This document shows positions 17,596 through 25,557 of a stretch of 64,000 nt of DNA, one piece after another. Below the pieces are notes generated by a model. That model was not told where the DNA came from and ran no database searches. It was given only the letters and a program-made list of their open reading frames with translations. The position numbers and the translations under genes are program-made. Position 1 is the stretch's first letter. Each line of letters begins with the position of its first letter. Source of the DNA: JAOADN01 sp046155885 (GTDB lineage: Bacteria; Pseudomonadota; Alphaproteobacteria; Rhodobacterales; Rhodobacteraceae); contig JBJXFU010000119.1 in assembly GCA_046155885.1 (NCBI GenBank), positions 12,701 to 76,700 of the forward strand. The letters run 5' to 3'.

Positions 17596-18489
17596 CTATT
17601 CGGCGGCCCGCTGCATCGCGGTCATTTCCACCAGATACTGGGCAAACTCGTCGCGCAGGTCGTCGCGCGCAAGGCCGAAAGCGACCGTGGCCTGCAGGAA
17701 GCCCGCCTTCGAACCGCAATCGAAGCGCTGGCCGCGGAACCGGAAGCCGTAGACATTGTCCGACTTGCGGATTTCTTCGGCAATCGCGTCGGTCAGCTGG
17801 ATCTCGCCGCCGGTTCCCTGCTTCACCTTGCCGAGGTTGGTCATCACCTTCGGCGACAGGATGTAGCGGCCGATCACGGCAAGGTTCGACGGCGCGTCTT
17901 CCTTCCTCGGCTTCTCGACCATGCCCTTCACCGACACCAGCGAGCCCATGTCCTCCTTGACGTCGAGCACACCGTAGGACGAAGCCTTTTCCGGCGGCAC
18001 CTCCATCGCGGCCACCATGTTGCCGCCGGTTTCGGCATAGGCCTCGACCATCTGCTGCAGGCAGGGCTTTTCCGCCGCGATCACGTCATCGGGCAGGATC
18101 ACCGCGAAGGGCTCATTGCCGATCAGCCGCTTGGCGCACCACACCGCGTGCCCGAGGCCGAGCGCCCGGTGTTGGCGGATATAGGCGATGGCGCCCGAGT
18201 CCATGTTCGTCGATTGCAGCGTCTCGAGCAGCGCGGTCTTGCCGGACCGGCGCAGGTTCGCCTCAAGCTCGGGGGCGTGGTCGAAATAGTCCTCGAGCGC
18301 GGACTTGCCGCGCGACGTCACGAAGATGAACTCCGTGATCCCGGCGGCGCGCGCCTCGTCGATCGCGTACTGGATCAGCGGACGGTCGACCAGCGTCATG
18401 ATCTCTTTCGGGATCGACTTGGTGGCCGGAAGAAACCGCGTTCCGAGCCCGGCGACCGGGAAGATCGCCTTGGTAACCTTGCGCTTCAT
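17596..18489 (-). CDS. galU: UTP-glucose-1-phosphate uridylyltransferase
   Basis: This enzyme makes UDP-glucose from UTP and glucose 1-phosphate. The 297-residue chain begins MKRKVTKAIFPVAGLGTRFL with the nucleotidyltransferase signature G-x-G-T-R-F-L-P-A-T-K-S-I-P-K-E. Later motifs FAVILPDDVI and FRFRGQRFDCGSK fit GalU. The start at 18489 was chosen because it puts the signature at the usual distance; an upstream in-frame extension lies within the predicted promoter. It is the first gene of a probable galU-galE-glycosyltransferase operon. Confidence 0.95.
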   Translation of the reverse strand: MKRKVTKAIFPVAGLGTRFLPATKSIPKEIMTLVDRPLIQYAIDEARAAGITEFIFVTSRGKSALEDYFDHAPELEANLRRSGKTALLETLQSTNMDSGAIAYIRQHRALGLGHAVWCAKRLIGNEPFAVILPDDVIAAEKPCLQQMVEAYAETGGNMVAAMEVPPEKASSYGVLDVKEDMGSLVSVKGMVEKPRKEDAPSNLAVIGRYILSPKVMTNLGKVKQGTGGEIQLTDAIAEEIRKSDNVYGFRFRGQRFDCGSKAGFLQATVAFGLARDDLRDEFAQYLVEMTAMQRAAE

Positions 18490-18544
18490 TACATCACCCT
18501 TACTGGCTCCCGGCCGCGAAGTCCGGCTCGTTCGCCCCCGACCT

Positions 18545-18573
18545 ATTAAGACAATCCGACGCAGTTTCGACAA
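18545..18573 (-). promoter_or_regulatory. Predicted sigma-70 promoter of galU
   Basis: On the minus strand TTGTCG at 18568-18573 is followed after 17 bases by CTTAAT at 18545-18550, in an AT-rich patch about 55 bases upstream of the galU start. The rest of the 219-base gap up to kdsB holds a small GGCGC/GCGCC hairpin near 18624 and no gene. Confidence 0.5.
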
Positions 18574-18708
18574 GCATATGACTATTTTGGGTCAAGCGCT
18601 CAGGAAAATCGCGGATCGCCACGGCGCTTCGGCGCCGGTTTGGCAACAAAAGGGGCATTTCGGTAACCATCCTTCCAGTGAATCAAGGCAAAGCCGCCCT
18701 ATTCGGCC

Positions 18709-19509
18709 CTATGGCTCGCCCATCGCGGACAGCATCGCCTCGATCCGCCCGACGTCCGCGGGGTTGTTCAACTCCCAGAACTGCCGCCCCCGCGATTCGA
18801 CCCCGACGCAGAGTACCTGGCGGCCGTTTTCCAGGAACCGGAGCTGTTCGAGACCTTCCAGCGCCTCCAGCGGCCCCACCGCCCACGTAGGATAGGCGGC
18901 AAGCGCCTCCGGCCGGAAGCCATAGACACCGACATGATGGAAGACCGGGGTGGCCTCTTGGCGGCCATAGTCGCGCCCCGTAAAGGGAACGACCTCTTTC
19001 GAGAAGTAAAGCGCCCGCCCCCCGGCGCCGAAGACCGCCGTGGTCCCGCCCACGCGGCCGGCGCGGCGGTCCGCAAGCAGGCCCGACAGCATCTCGCCGT
19101 CGCACCTCAGGACCGGCGTGGCGACCTCTGCGCCCGGGTCGGCCCTGAGCCCGTCGATCAGCGCCTCCACGAACCAGGGCGGCGTAAGCGGCGCGTCGCC
19201 CTGCAGGTTCACCACGATGTCATGGCCGCCGCCCAGCGCCGCCTGCGCCTCGGCGCAGCGCTCGGTCCCGTTGCGGCAGTCGGGCGAGGTCATCACCACC
19301 TCTGCCCCGAACGCGCGTACCGCATCCCCGATGCGCGCATCGTCGGTCGCCACCACCACCCGGTCGACGCCGCGAACCCGCCGCGCCGCATCCCAGGTCC
19401 GCCGGACCAGTGTCCGGCTTTCCCCCGTCGCCCCCTTCAGCGCGACCAGCGGCTTTCCCGGGTACCGCGTCGAGGCGTAGCGCGCCGGAATCACCACCAG
19501 CACCGGCAT
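18709..19509 (-). CDS. kdsB: 3-deoxy-manno-octulosonate cytidylyltransferase
   Basis: This enzyme activates KDO as CMP-KDO for lipid A core assembly. It starts MPVLVVIPARYASTRYPGKPL, the classic KdsB/CMP-sugar synthetase N-terminus, and contains NGTERCAEA and VNLQGDAPLTPP. The length is 266. The ATG shares its A with the last base of the cysQ stop (TGATG), so the two are co-translated. It complements kdsD earlier in the window. A homologue that activates another acidic sugar is a minor alternative. Confidence 0.88.
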   Translation of the reverse strand: MPVLVVIPARYASTRYPGKPLVALKGATGESRTLVRRTWDAARRVRGVDRVVVATDDARIGDAVRAFGAEVVMTSPDCRNGTERCAEAQAALGGGHDIVVNLQGDAPLTPPWFVEALIDGLRADPGAEVATPVLRCDGEMLSGLLADRRAGRVGGTTAVFGAGGRALYFSKEVVPFTGRDYGRQEATPVFHHVGVYGFRPEALAAYPTWAVGPLEALEGLEQLRFLENGRQVLCVGVESRGRQFWELNNPADVGRIEAMLSAMGEP

Positions 19510-20303
19510 CACGCCACCAGTCGCACGCCCGGCGCATAGGCGATGAAGAACGGGTTGGCGAAGCCGGCCTTGCCGTAGGCAAGCGGCCTGTGGTCGTCGA
19601 ACCTCACCACCTGACCGCCCGCGCCGCGCAGGACCGCGTCGCCGGCGGCGGTGTCCCATTCCATCGTGCGGCCGAGCCGCGGGTAAAGGTCGGCCTCGCC
19701 CGTCGCCACCAGACAGAACTTCAGCGACGAGCCCGCGCTGGTCATGTCGCGCACGGCGTAGCGGGCGATGTAGTCGTCGGTCGCCTGATCGCGGTGCGAC
19801 TTCGAGGCGACCACCATCAGGGCGCCGTTATCGGGAACCGAAACGCGCATCGCCTGCCGCTTGCCCGTCCGGTCCCGGCCGAAGGGCGCCTTCTCTTCAA
19901 CCGACCTTCCGTCCGCCAGCGTGTAGAAAAGCCGCCCGATCGCCGGCGCAAAGACGACGCCTCTGACCGGCACGCCGTTTTCCACATAGGCGATGTTCAC
20001 CGTGAAGTCGCCGCGCCGCTGCACGAACTCCTTCGTGCCGTCCAGCGGATCTACGATCAGAAAGGTGGAAAGCGCCCGCCTGTGGGTCGCTGCCTGCTCT
20101 TCGGTCACCAGCGGCACGTCCGGGAAGGCTTTCCTGAGCGCGGCCGAGATCAGCGCGTCGGCCTTTTCGTCGGCTTCGGTGACCGGGCTCGCGTCGGACT
20201 TCGCGCGCACCCCGAAATCCGGCGCGGCATAAACTGCCATGATCGTCTCACCCGCGTCCAGCGCGGTCCGCCGCATCACGTCCGTCAGTCGTTCGTAGTC
20301 CAA
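19509..20303 (-). CDS. cysQ: 3'(2'),5'-bisphosphate nucleotidase
   Basis: This enzyme hydrolyses PAP, the by-product of PAPS-using enzymes including sulfotransferases, to AMP. Inositol-monophosphatase-fold motifs are clear: VTEADEKADALI, IVDPLDGTKEFVQRRGDF and MEWDTAAGDAVLRGAGG. I chose a TTG start at 20303 (LDYERLTDVMRRTALDAGE) with GGAG six bases upstream, giving 264 residues, the usual length. A longer upstream reading would cross the divergent promoter region. Its position in a block with sulfotransferase genes fits removal of inhibitory PAP. Confidence 0.9.
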   Translation of the reverse strand: MDYERLTDVMRRTALDAGETIMAVYAAPDFGVRAKSDASPVTEADEKADALISAALRKAFPDVPLVTEEQAATHRRALSTFLIVDPLDGTKEFVQRRGDFTVNIAYVENGVPVRGVVFAPAIGRLFYTLADGRSVEEKAPFGRDRTGKRQAMRVSVPDNGALMVVASKSHRDQATDDYIARYAVRDMTSAGSSLKFCLVATGEADLYPRLGRTMEWDTAAGDAVLRGAGGQVVRFDDHRPLAYGKAGFANPFFIAYAPGVRLVA

Positions 20304-20415
20304 ATCGCTCTCCGGAGGTTGCGCCGGTTGAACCGACGGCACCCTTAACCTTATGCTGCTAGGCAAGAACATCGGCAAGGTTCGCCGGCGGCAAAACCCG
20401 GAAGGCACGGCAGAC

Positions 20416-21237
20416 ATGTACAGCTCGGGCGCGCCTCGCACCAGGATCGGTCACGCGCTGGGCGTCCTCGCGCTGATCTACCACGCCACGGTACGGTCGA
20501 TCCGCAAGGGCCACGGAAATGCCGTTGTGGGGCTCTTGATGGCGATCGTGCAGACCATCATCCTGATCGTGACGTTCTGGGTGATGATGTCCTTTTTCGG
20601 CCTGCGCGGGCTGGCGCTTCGCGGCGATTTCGCGCTGTTCCTGATGACCGGCGTCTTCCTCTACATGACGAACACCCAAGCCATGGGCGCCGTCGCCTCG
20701 GCCGAGGGTCCGACTTCGCCGATGATGCTGCATGCGCCGATGACCACTGCGGTCGCCATTGCCTCCGCCGCGCTCGGGTCGCTTTACACCCAGGTCCTGT
20801 CGATGCTGGTTGTGCTCTACGGCTACCACGCTTTCTTCGCGCCCATCACCATCGAGGATCCCGCCAGCGCCTTCGGCATGTTCCTTCTGGCCTGGGCGTT
20901 CGGCGTATCGGTCGGGATGGTGCTGCTGGCCGCCAAGCCCTGGTGGCCCGGGGCGGCGGCGATGGCTTCGACCATCTACAGCCGGGCGAACATGATCGCC
21001 TCGGGCAAGATGGTGGTGGCCAACGTGCTGCCCTTCTGGATCATGAGCCTGTTCATATGGAACCCGCTTTTCCACCTGATCGACCAGTGCCGGGGATACG
21101 TGTTCCTGAACTACAATCCCCATTACACAAGCTACATGTATGCGGTCTATGTCAGTCTTGTTCTCGCGGTGATCGGGCTGATGGGCGAATTCTTTACGCG
21201 GCGCCATGCCTCGCTTTCGTGGGGGGCAAAGCGATGA
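20416..21237 (+). CDS. ABC-2 type polysaccharide export permease (KpsM-like)
   Basis: This is a 273-residue inner-membrane permease with about six hydrophobic segments (VVGLLMAIVQTIILIVTFWV; FALFLMTGVFLYMTN; FGMFLLAWAFGVSVGMVLL; LPFWIMSLFIWNPLFHLIDQ; YAVYVSLVLAVIGLMGEF). The layout matches KpsM/Wzm-type capsule or O-antigen exporters. The start MYSSGAPRTR at 20416 follows GGAAGG. The 112-bp gap to cysQ is divergent and has TTGAAC-N17-TTATGC as a weak promoter candidate. No partner ATPase is adjacent, so it must be encoded elsewhere. Confidence 0.82.
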   Translation: MYSSGAPRTRIGHALGVLALIYHATVRSIRKGHGNAVVGLLMAIVQTIILIVTFWVMMSFFGLRGLALRGDFALFLMTGVFLYMTNTQAMGAVASAEGPTSPMMLHAPMTTAVAIASAALGSLYTQVLSMLVVLYGYHAFFAPITIEDPASAFGMFLLAWAFGVSVGMVLLAAKPWWPGAAAMASTIYSRANMIASGKMVVANVLPFWIMSLFIWNPLFHLIDQCRGYVFLNYNPHYTSYMYAVYVSLVLAVIGLMGEFFTRRHASLSWGAKR

Positions 21238-21319
21238 CGGCTCGCCCCGGGGTTGCGCGGACCCGGGTGTTGGCGCTTAGCTGCGCTCCGGGGGCGCGGC
21301 GCAGGATCGAAGGGCAGCG

Positions 21320-21838
21320 ATGACAGACGCAGACAGCCAATCCGCCGGGCCGCCCCTCAAGAAGGCGCGCCGCCGTGGGCTGAACCGGCTTTCTGCCATC
21401 AGGGGGGTGATCGTCGGCCTGTACCGGCTGGTCTACACGCGCGCATTGGGGATGGATATCCACCCGACGGCGCAGTTCTCGCTGTCGGCCAGGTTCGACA
21501 AGACGTTCCCGATCGGGGTACATGTCGGCCCCTACTCTTACGTCGCCTTCGAATCGCGCATCCTGACCCATGACCGCACCCGCGGGCTCTACCTGCACAC
21601 GCGGGTGGGCCGGAACTGCTTCATCGGCGGGCGCAGCCTGATCCTGCCGGGGGTCGAGATCGGCGACGATTGCGTGATTGGCGCGGGCTCGGTGGTGACC
21701 AAGTCGGTTCCGCCGCGTTCCGTTGTGGCGGGCAACCCGGCAAAGGTCATCCGCTCGGGCATCTCGGTCGGCCCCTACGGGCGCTTCACCGACGCCGATG
21801 CAACCGAAAGCCGCTTGGCCGAGCAGGGCCTGACCTGA
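21320..21838 (+). CDS. Left-handed beta-helix acyltransferase (WcaF/CysE-like)
   Basis: This is a 172-residue hexapeptide-repeat acetyltransferase. The repeat region runs from about residue 48 (MDIHPTAQFSLSARFD) through HTRVGRNCFIGGRSLILPGVEIGDDCVIGAGSVVTKSVPPRSVVAGNPAKVIRS in I/V-G-x-x-x-x steps. The ending with AGNPAKVI is typical of polysaccharide O-acetyltransferases that use acetyl-CoA. It lies between a polysaccharide permease and an SGNH esterase, which fits O-acylation of the exported glycan. A ribosome binding site, GAAGGG, precedes the ATG. Confidence 0.8.
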   Translation: MTDADSQSAGPPLKKARRRGLNRLSAIRGVIVGLYRLVYTRALGMDIHPTAQFSLSARFDKTFPIGVHVGPYSYVAFESRILTHDRTRGLYLHTRVGRNCFIGGRSLILPGVEIGDDCVIGAGSVVTKSVPPRSVVAGNPAKVIRSGISVGPYGRFTDADATESRLAEQGLT

Positions 21839-21840
21839 CG

Positions 21841-22539
21841 ATGCGGCCGCTCCGGTGGATCGCCGGTGCGGTTGCCGTCGGGCTGGGTGCGCTTGTTGTC
21901 CTCTGGGGGTCCGACCGCCCGTGGACGCCCATCGACCGCGCCATGCCGCCCGTCCGCCAGGGCACCGACACCCTGCGCATCGTCACCTTCGGCACCAGCC
22001 TGACCGCGCGGGGCACCTGGCCCGACGACCTTGGCGCGGCTTTGTCCGGCTGCCTCGGCCGGCCGGTCGAGGTGACGCGGGTGGCCGAACCCGGGGCGTC
22101 CTCGGCCTGGGGCGAGGGCAGGCTGGCCGAGGTGATCGCCGCGCGCCCGGATGTCCTTCTGATCGAATTCGCGATCAACGACGCCGACCTGCGCGACGGG
22201 CTCTGGCTGAACGACAGCATCGCGCGGCACGACGCCATCCTGACGCAGATCACCTCGGCGCTGCCGGGCACCTCGGTGGCGCTGATGACGATGAACCCGG
22301 CCTTCGGCGCACGCGGCTGGGCGCGGCCAAGGCTTGCCGCCTACTACCGGGCCTACGACCAGCTTGCTGCGCGGCACAAGACGGGCGTGATCGACCTCTA
22401 CGCCCTCTGGCGCGCCCGCCCCGACCCGCGCCAGGGCATAGCGGACGGGCTTCACCCGGACGCCACGACCGCCAGCGCCCTGATCGCCCCGGCCGTCGCG
22501 GCTTCGGTCGGTGCGCCGACGGGTGTGACCTGCGGTTAA
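21841..22539 (+). CDS. Exported SGNH/GDSL-type hydrolase
   Basis: This is a 232-residue esterase- or acyltransferase-like protein with an N-terminal membrane anchor or signal (WIAGAVAVGLGALVVLWGS). The Block I serine motif is FGTSLTARG, a GTSL form instead of GDSL. Block III is EFAINDADL with the conserved Asn, and the Asp/His pair is in IADGLHPDA. It starts two bases after the acyltransferase stop, so the two are probably co-expressed and may add and remove acyl groups on the same envelope glycan. The substrate is not predictable from sequence. Confidence 0.8.
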   Translation: MRPLRWIAGAVAVGLGALVVLWGSDRPWTPIDRAMPPVRQGTDTLRIVTFGTSLTARGTWPDDLGAALSGCLGRPVEVTRVAEPGASSAWGEGRLAEVIAARPDVLLIEFAINDADLRDGLWLNDSIARHDAILTQITSALPGTSVALMTMNPAFGARGWARPRLAAYYRAYDQLAARHKTGVIDLYALWRARPDPRQGIADGLHPDATTASALIAPAVAASVGAPTGVTCG

Positions 22540-22555
22540 GGCGGGATCCCCCGCC
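22540..22555 (+). terminator. GC hairpin at the SGNH gene end
   Basis: GGCGGG and CCCGCC flank ATCC immediately after the stop codon. It overlaps the start of two tandem 11-bp copies of GCCCCCGGACT (22553-22574). No T-run follows, so termination is only possible. Confidence 0.4.
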
Positions 22556-22631
22556 CCCGGACTGCCCCCGGACTGCCCTGTCGCACGGGCTCAAGTGGGG
22601 GCTCGTTGGCGAGCAGGAGTTAACGTTAACT

Positions 22632-22745
22632 TAACCGAAAGCCATACGATCGTATGGGGGGTTGCTGGCATATTGCTGGGGGGTTGCTGGCACCCTGCGA
22701 ACGCTCCTGTCGGAAGTCGTTAACCCTGCGTTCGCAAGGACTTGG
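22632..22745 (+). repeat. Dispersed iteron-like element, copy A
   Basis: This non-coding element of about 115 bp has a homologous copy in opposite orientation near 49292-49402. In order it holds a GTTAA-rich edge, the perfect palindrome CCATACGATCGTATGG (22642-22657), three TTGCTGG heptamers at 22662, 22673 and 22684 (exactly 11 bp apart), TGCGAACG (22696-22703), a GTTAA and CGTTCGCA (22729-22736), which is inverted relative to TGCGAACG. It sits in the 280-bp gap between the convergent SGNH gene and alkB. The helical-turn spacing suggests cooperative protein binding. I recognise no named family. Confidence 0.75.
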
Positions 22746-22819
22746 CACAAGATCGCAGACGCTTCCGCAAACCGCGAACAGGGGCGCCAGTCCGCCCCGA
22801 AATCACCGCACCAGAACGC

Positions 22820-23443
22820 TCAATCAACCACCCGTAGGGTCAGGTTGATCCGGCCGCCCCCGGCCACAAGGGCCGACGTGCCCTCGGCGATACGGTCGAT
22901 CCCGTGATAGACCAGCCGCGCCGCGCCGCCGAGCACAAGCACATCGCCGGACCTCAGCCAGACGCTTTCCGTCGGCCCGCCGCGCGCCACCCCGCCGATC
23001 CGGAAAAGCGCGTCGTCGCCGAGACTTACCGACACGACCGGCCAGCTGAAATCGGCTTCGTCCCGATCCTGGTGCAGCCCCATCCGGGCGCGGCCCCGGT
23101 AGAGGTTGACCAGGCAGCAATCGGGCATCCGGTCCGCGCTGCCGACTGCACGCCAGACCGCGAGAACGCTTTCCGGAATCGCAGGCCAGGGGCTGCCCGA
23201 GGGGCGGCGATCCACGTAGCGGTACCCCTTGCGGTCCGAATACCAGCCGTACTTGCCCGCCGAAGTCATCGCCACGCTCATCGGCTTTCCCCAGGGCGTC
23301 AGCGGCGAAAAGGGCGGCGCGACGCCCATCACGGCTGCAATATCCCCAGCCATCCGCACCTGCCCGACAGGGTCGAGGAAGCCCCGGAACAGCCGCGCAC
23401 CCGCGAACGTTTCAGGTTCCGGAGGCAAGCGTTCGATTTGCAC
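22820..23443 (-). CDS. alkB: AlkB-like 2-oxoglutarate/Fe(II) dioxygenase
   Basis: This enzyme oxidatively removes alkyl groups such as 1-methyladenine and 3-methylcytosine from DNA or RNA. The iron ligands and the 2-oxoglutarate site are visible: GLHQDRDE (His, Asp), the distal His in LVYHGIDRI, and the arginines of GRINLTLRVVD. I chose the GTG at 23443 (VQIERLPPEPETFAG) with GGGAG upstream, giving 207 residues. A longer reading would run through the dnaK promoter region on the opposite strand. Confidence 0.9.
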   Translation of the reverse strand: MQIERLPPEPETFAGARLFRGFLDPVGQVRMAGDIAAVMGVAPPFSPLTPWGKPMSVAMTSAGKYGWYSDRKGYRYVDRRPSGSPWPAIPESVLAVWRAVGSADRMPDCCLVNLYRGRARMGLHQDRDEADFSWPVVSVSLGDDALFRIGGVARGGPTESVWLRSGDVLVLGGAARLVYHGIDRIAEGTSALVAGGGRINLTLRVVD

Positions 23444-23475
23444 GGTTTTCTCCCGCCCTCGGCCCTTGCCCGATG

Positions 23476-23506
23476 CTTGCAGGCCTTGAACCCCCTCCCT
23501 ATATAG
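23476..23506 (+). promoter_or_regulatory. RpoH (sigma-32)-type promoter of dnaK
   Basis: CTTG at 23476-23479, 18 bases, then CCTATATAG from 23498 match the alphaproteobacterial heat-shock consensus. The predicted start leaves a dnaK leader of about 100 bases. It also lies just upstream of the divergent alkB. Confidence 0.7.
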
Positions 23507-23615
23507 CCCCCTGAGCCGGTTGGGGCATGCCCCCCGCCGACATGTCTGGGATAGGGCGCGCAGGGGCCGCTTTCGGGCCTGCACCCCAAAACATCGCCGA
23601 AGGAAGGAAAGACAT

Positions 23616-25538
23616 ATGGCCAAAGTGATCGGCATCGACCTCGGGACCACCAACTCCTGCGTCGCCATCATGGACGGGTCGCAGCCCCGGGTGATTGAGA
23701 ACTCCGAAGGCGCGCGCACGACTCCCTCGGTTGTCGCCTATACCGACAACGAACGCCTTGTCGGCCAGCCCGCGAAACGCCAGGCGGTGACGAACCCGAC
23801 GAACACCATCTTCGCCGTCAAGCGCCTGATCGGCCGCCGAGTCACCGACGCCGAGGTCGAGAAGGACCGCAAGCTTGTGCCCTACAACATCATCGACGGG
23901 GGCAACGGCGACGCCTGGGTCGAAGTGAAGGGCGAGAAGTACAGCCCCGCGCAGATCTCGGCCGTGACCCTTCAGAAGATGAAGGAAACTGCCGAGAGCT
24001 ATCTGGGCGAGCCGGTGACGCAGGCAGTCATCACCGTACCGGCCTACTTCAACGACGCGCAGCGGCAGGCCACCAAGGACGCGGGCAAGATCGCGGGCCT
24101 CGAGGTGCTGCGGATCATAAACGAACCCACCGCCGCCGCGTTGGCCTATGGCCTGGACAAGAAGGAATCGAAGACCATAGCCGTCTATGACCTCGGCGGC
24201 GGCACCTTCGACATAACCATCCTGGAAATCGACGACGGCCTTTTCGAGGTGAAATCGACCAACGGGGACACGTTCCTCGGCGGCGAGGACTTCGACATGC
24301 GGATCGTCAACTACCTGGCCGACGAGTTTAAGAAAGAGCACGGCGTCGACCTGACCCGCGACAAGATGGCCCTTCAGCGCCTGAAGGAAGCGGCCGAGAA
24401 GGCGAAGATCGAGTTGTCTTCCAGCCAGCAGACCGAAATTAACCAGCCCTTCATCAGCATGGACATGAAGTCCGGCACGCCCCTTCACATGGTCGTGAAG
24501 CTGACGCGGGCAAAGCTCGAATCGCTGGTCGGTGACCTGATCAAGAAGTCGCTGAAACCCTGCGAGGCGGCGCTGAAGGACGCCGGCGTCAGCAAGGCCG
24601 ACATCGACGAGGTGGTGCTGGTCGGTGGCATGACGCGGATGCCGAAGGTGATCGAGGAAGTCACCGCCTTCTTCGGCAAGGATCCCCACAAGGGCGTGAA
24701 CCCCGACGAAGTCGTGGCGCTGGGCGCCGCGATTCAGGCGGGCGTGCTGCAGGGCGACGTGAAGGACGTGGTGCTGCTCGATGTCACGCCGCTATCGCTG
24801 GGGATCGAGACGCTGGGCGGGGTCTTCACCCGCCTCATTGACCGCAACACCACGATCCCGACGAAGAAGAGCCAGATATTCTCGACCGCCGAAGACAACC
24901 AGAACGCGGTGACGATCCGCGTCTTCCAGGGCGAGCGGGAAATGGCGGCCGACAACAAGATGCTGGGCCAGTTCAACCTGGAAGGTATTCCGCCGAGCCC
25001 GCGCGGCATGCCGCAGATCGAGGTGACCTTCGACATCGACGCCAATGGCATCGTCAGCGTCAACGCCAAGGACAAGGCAACCGGGCGGGCTCAGCAGATC
25101 ACCATCCAGGCCTCGGGCGGCCTGAGTGATGCCGAGATCGAGAAGATGGTGAAGGACGCCGAGGCCAACGCCGAGTCTGACAAGAAGCGGAAGGAGCTGG
25201 TCGAGACCCGCAACCAGGCTGAAAGCCTTGTGCATTCCACGAAGAAGTCGCTGGAAGAGCATGGCGACAAGGTGGATGGGTCCACCGTCGAGGCGATCGA
25301 ACTGGCCATTGGCGCGCTGGAAGAGGCGCTGAAGACCGAAGACTCCGGCAAGATCAGGGGCGGCATCCAGAACCTGACCGACGCCGCGATGAGACTTGGC
25401 GAGGCGATCTACAAGGCTCAGGCCGCCGAAGGTGCGAAAGCGGAGCCGTCCGATGACGAGGACGGTCCGCGCGGCGTCGACGACGACATCGTGGACGCGG
25501 ACTTCGAAGACATCGGCGACGGCAAGAAGCGCAAGTGA
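23616..25538 (+). CDS. dnaK: Chaperone DnaK (Hsp70)
   Basis: This is the ATP-driven Hsp70 chaperone. At 640 residues it is full length. The nucleotide-binding domain starts MAKVIGIDLGTTNSCVAIMD and holds AVYDLGGGTFDITILE and VVLVGGMTRMPKV. The substrate domain begins near DVTPLSLGIETLGG, and an acidic lid tail closes the chain. A ribosome binding site, GGAAGGAAAG, precedes the ATG. It works with DnaJ, encoded 74 bases downstream, and is expected to be heat-inducible from the RpoH-type promoter. Confidence 0.98.
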   Translation: MAKVIGIDLGTTNSCVAIMDGSQPRVIENSEGARTTPSVVAYTDNERLVGQPAKRQAVTNPTNTIFAVKRLIGRRVTDAEVEKDRKLVPYNIIDGGNGDAWVEVKGEKYSPAQISAVTLQKMKETAESYLGEPVTQAVITVPAYFNDAQRQATKDAGKIAGLEVLRIINEPTAAALAYGLDKKESKTIAVYDLGGGTFDITILEIDDGLFEVKSTNGDTFLGGEDFDMRIVNYLADEFKKEHGVDLTRDKMALQRLKEAAEKAKIELSSSQQTEINQPFISMDMKSGTPLHMVVKLTRAKLESLVGDLIKKSLKPCEAALKDAGVSKADIDEVVLVGGMTRMPKVIEEVTAFFGKDPHKGVNPDEVVALGAAIQAGVLQGDVKDVVLLDVTPLSLGIETLGGVFTRLIDRNTTIPTKKSQIFSTAEDNQNAVTIRVFQGEREMAADNKMLGQFNLEGIPPSPRGMPQIEVTFDIDANGIVSVNAKDKATGRAQQITIQASGGLSDAEIEKMVKDAEANAESDKKRKELVETRNQAESLVHSTKKSLEEHGDKVDGSTVEAIELAIGALEEALKTEDSGKIRGGIQNLTDAAMRLGEAIYKAQAAEGAKAEPSDDEDGPRGVDDDIVDADFEDIGDGKKRK

Positions 25539-25557
25539 TCGCGGGCGGAACCGCGTG

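Noticed and set aside
22654..22848. Short reading frame across copy A (M-G-G-C-W-H-I-A-G-G-L-L-A-P-C-E-R), also seen in copy B
   Set aside because: The similarity follows from the shared DNA repeat. There is no ribosome binding site, the frames diverge straight after the arms, and the 11-bp iterons are not codon-phased.
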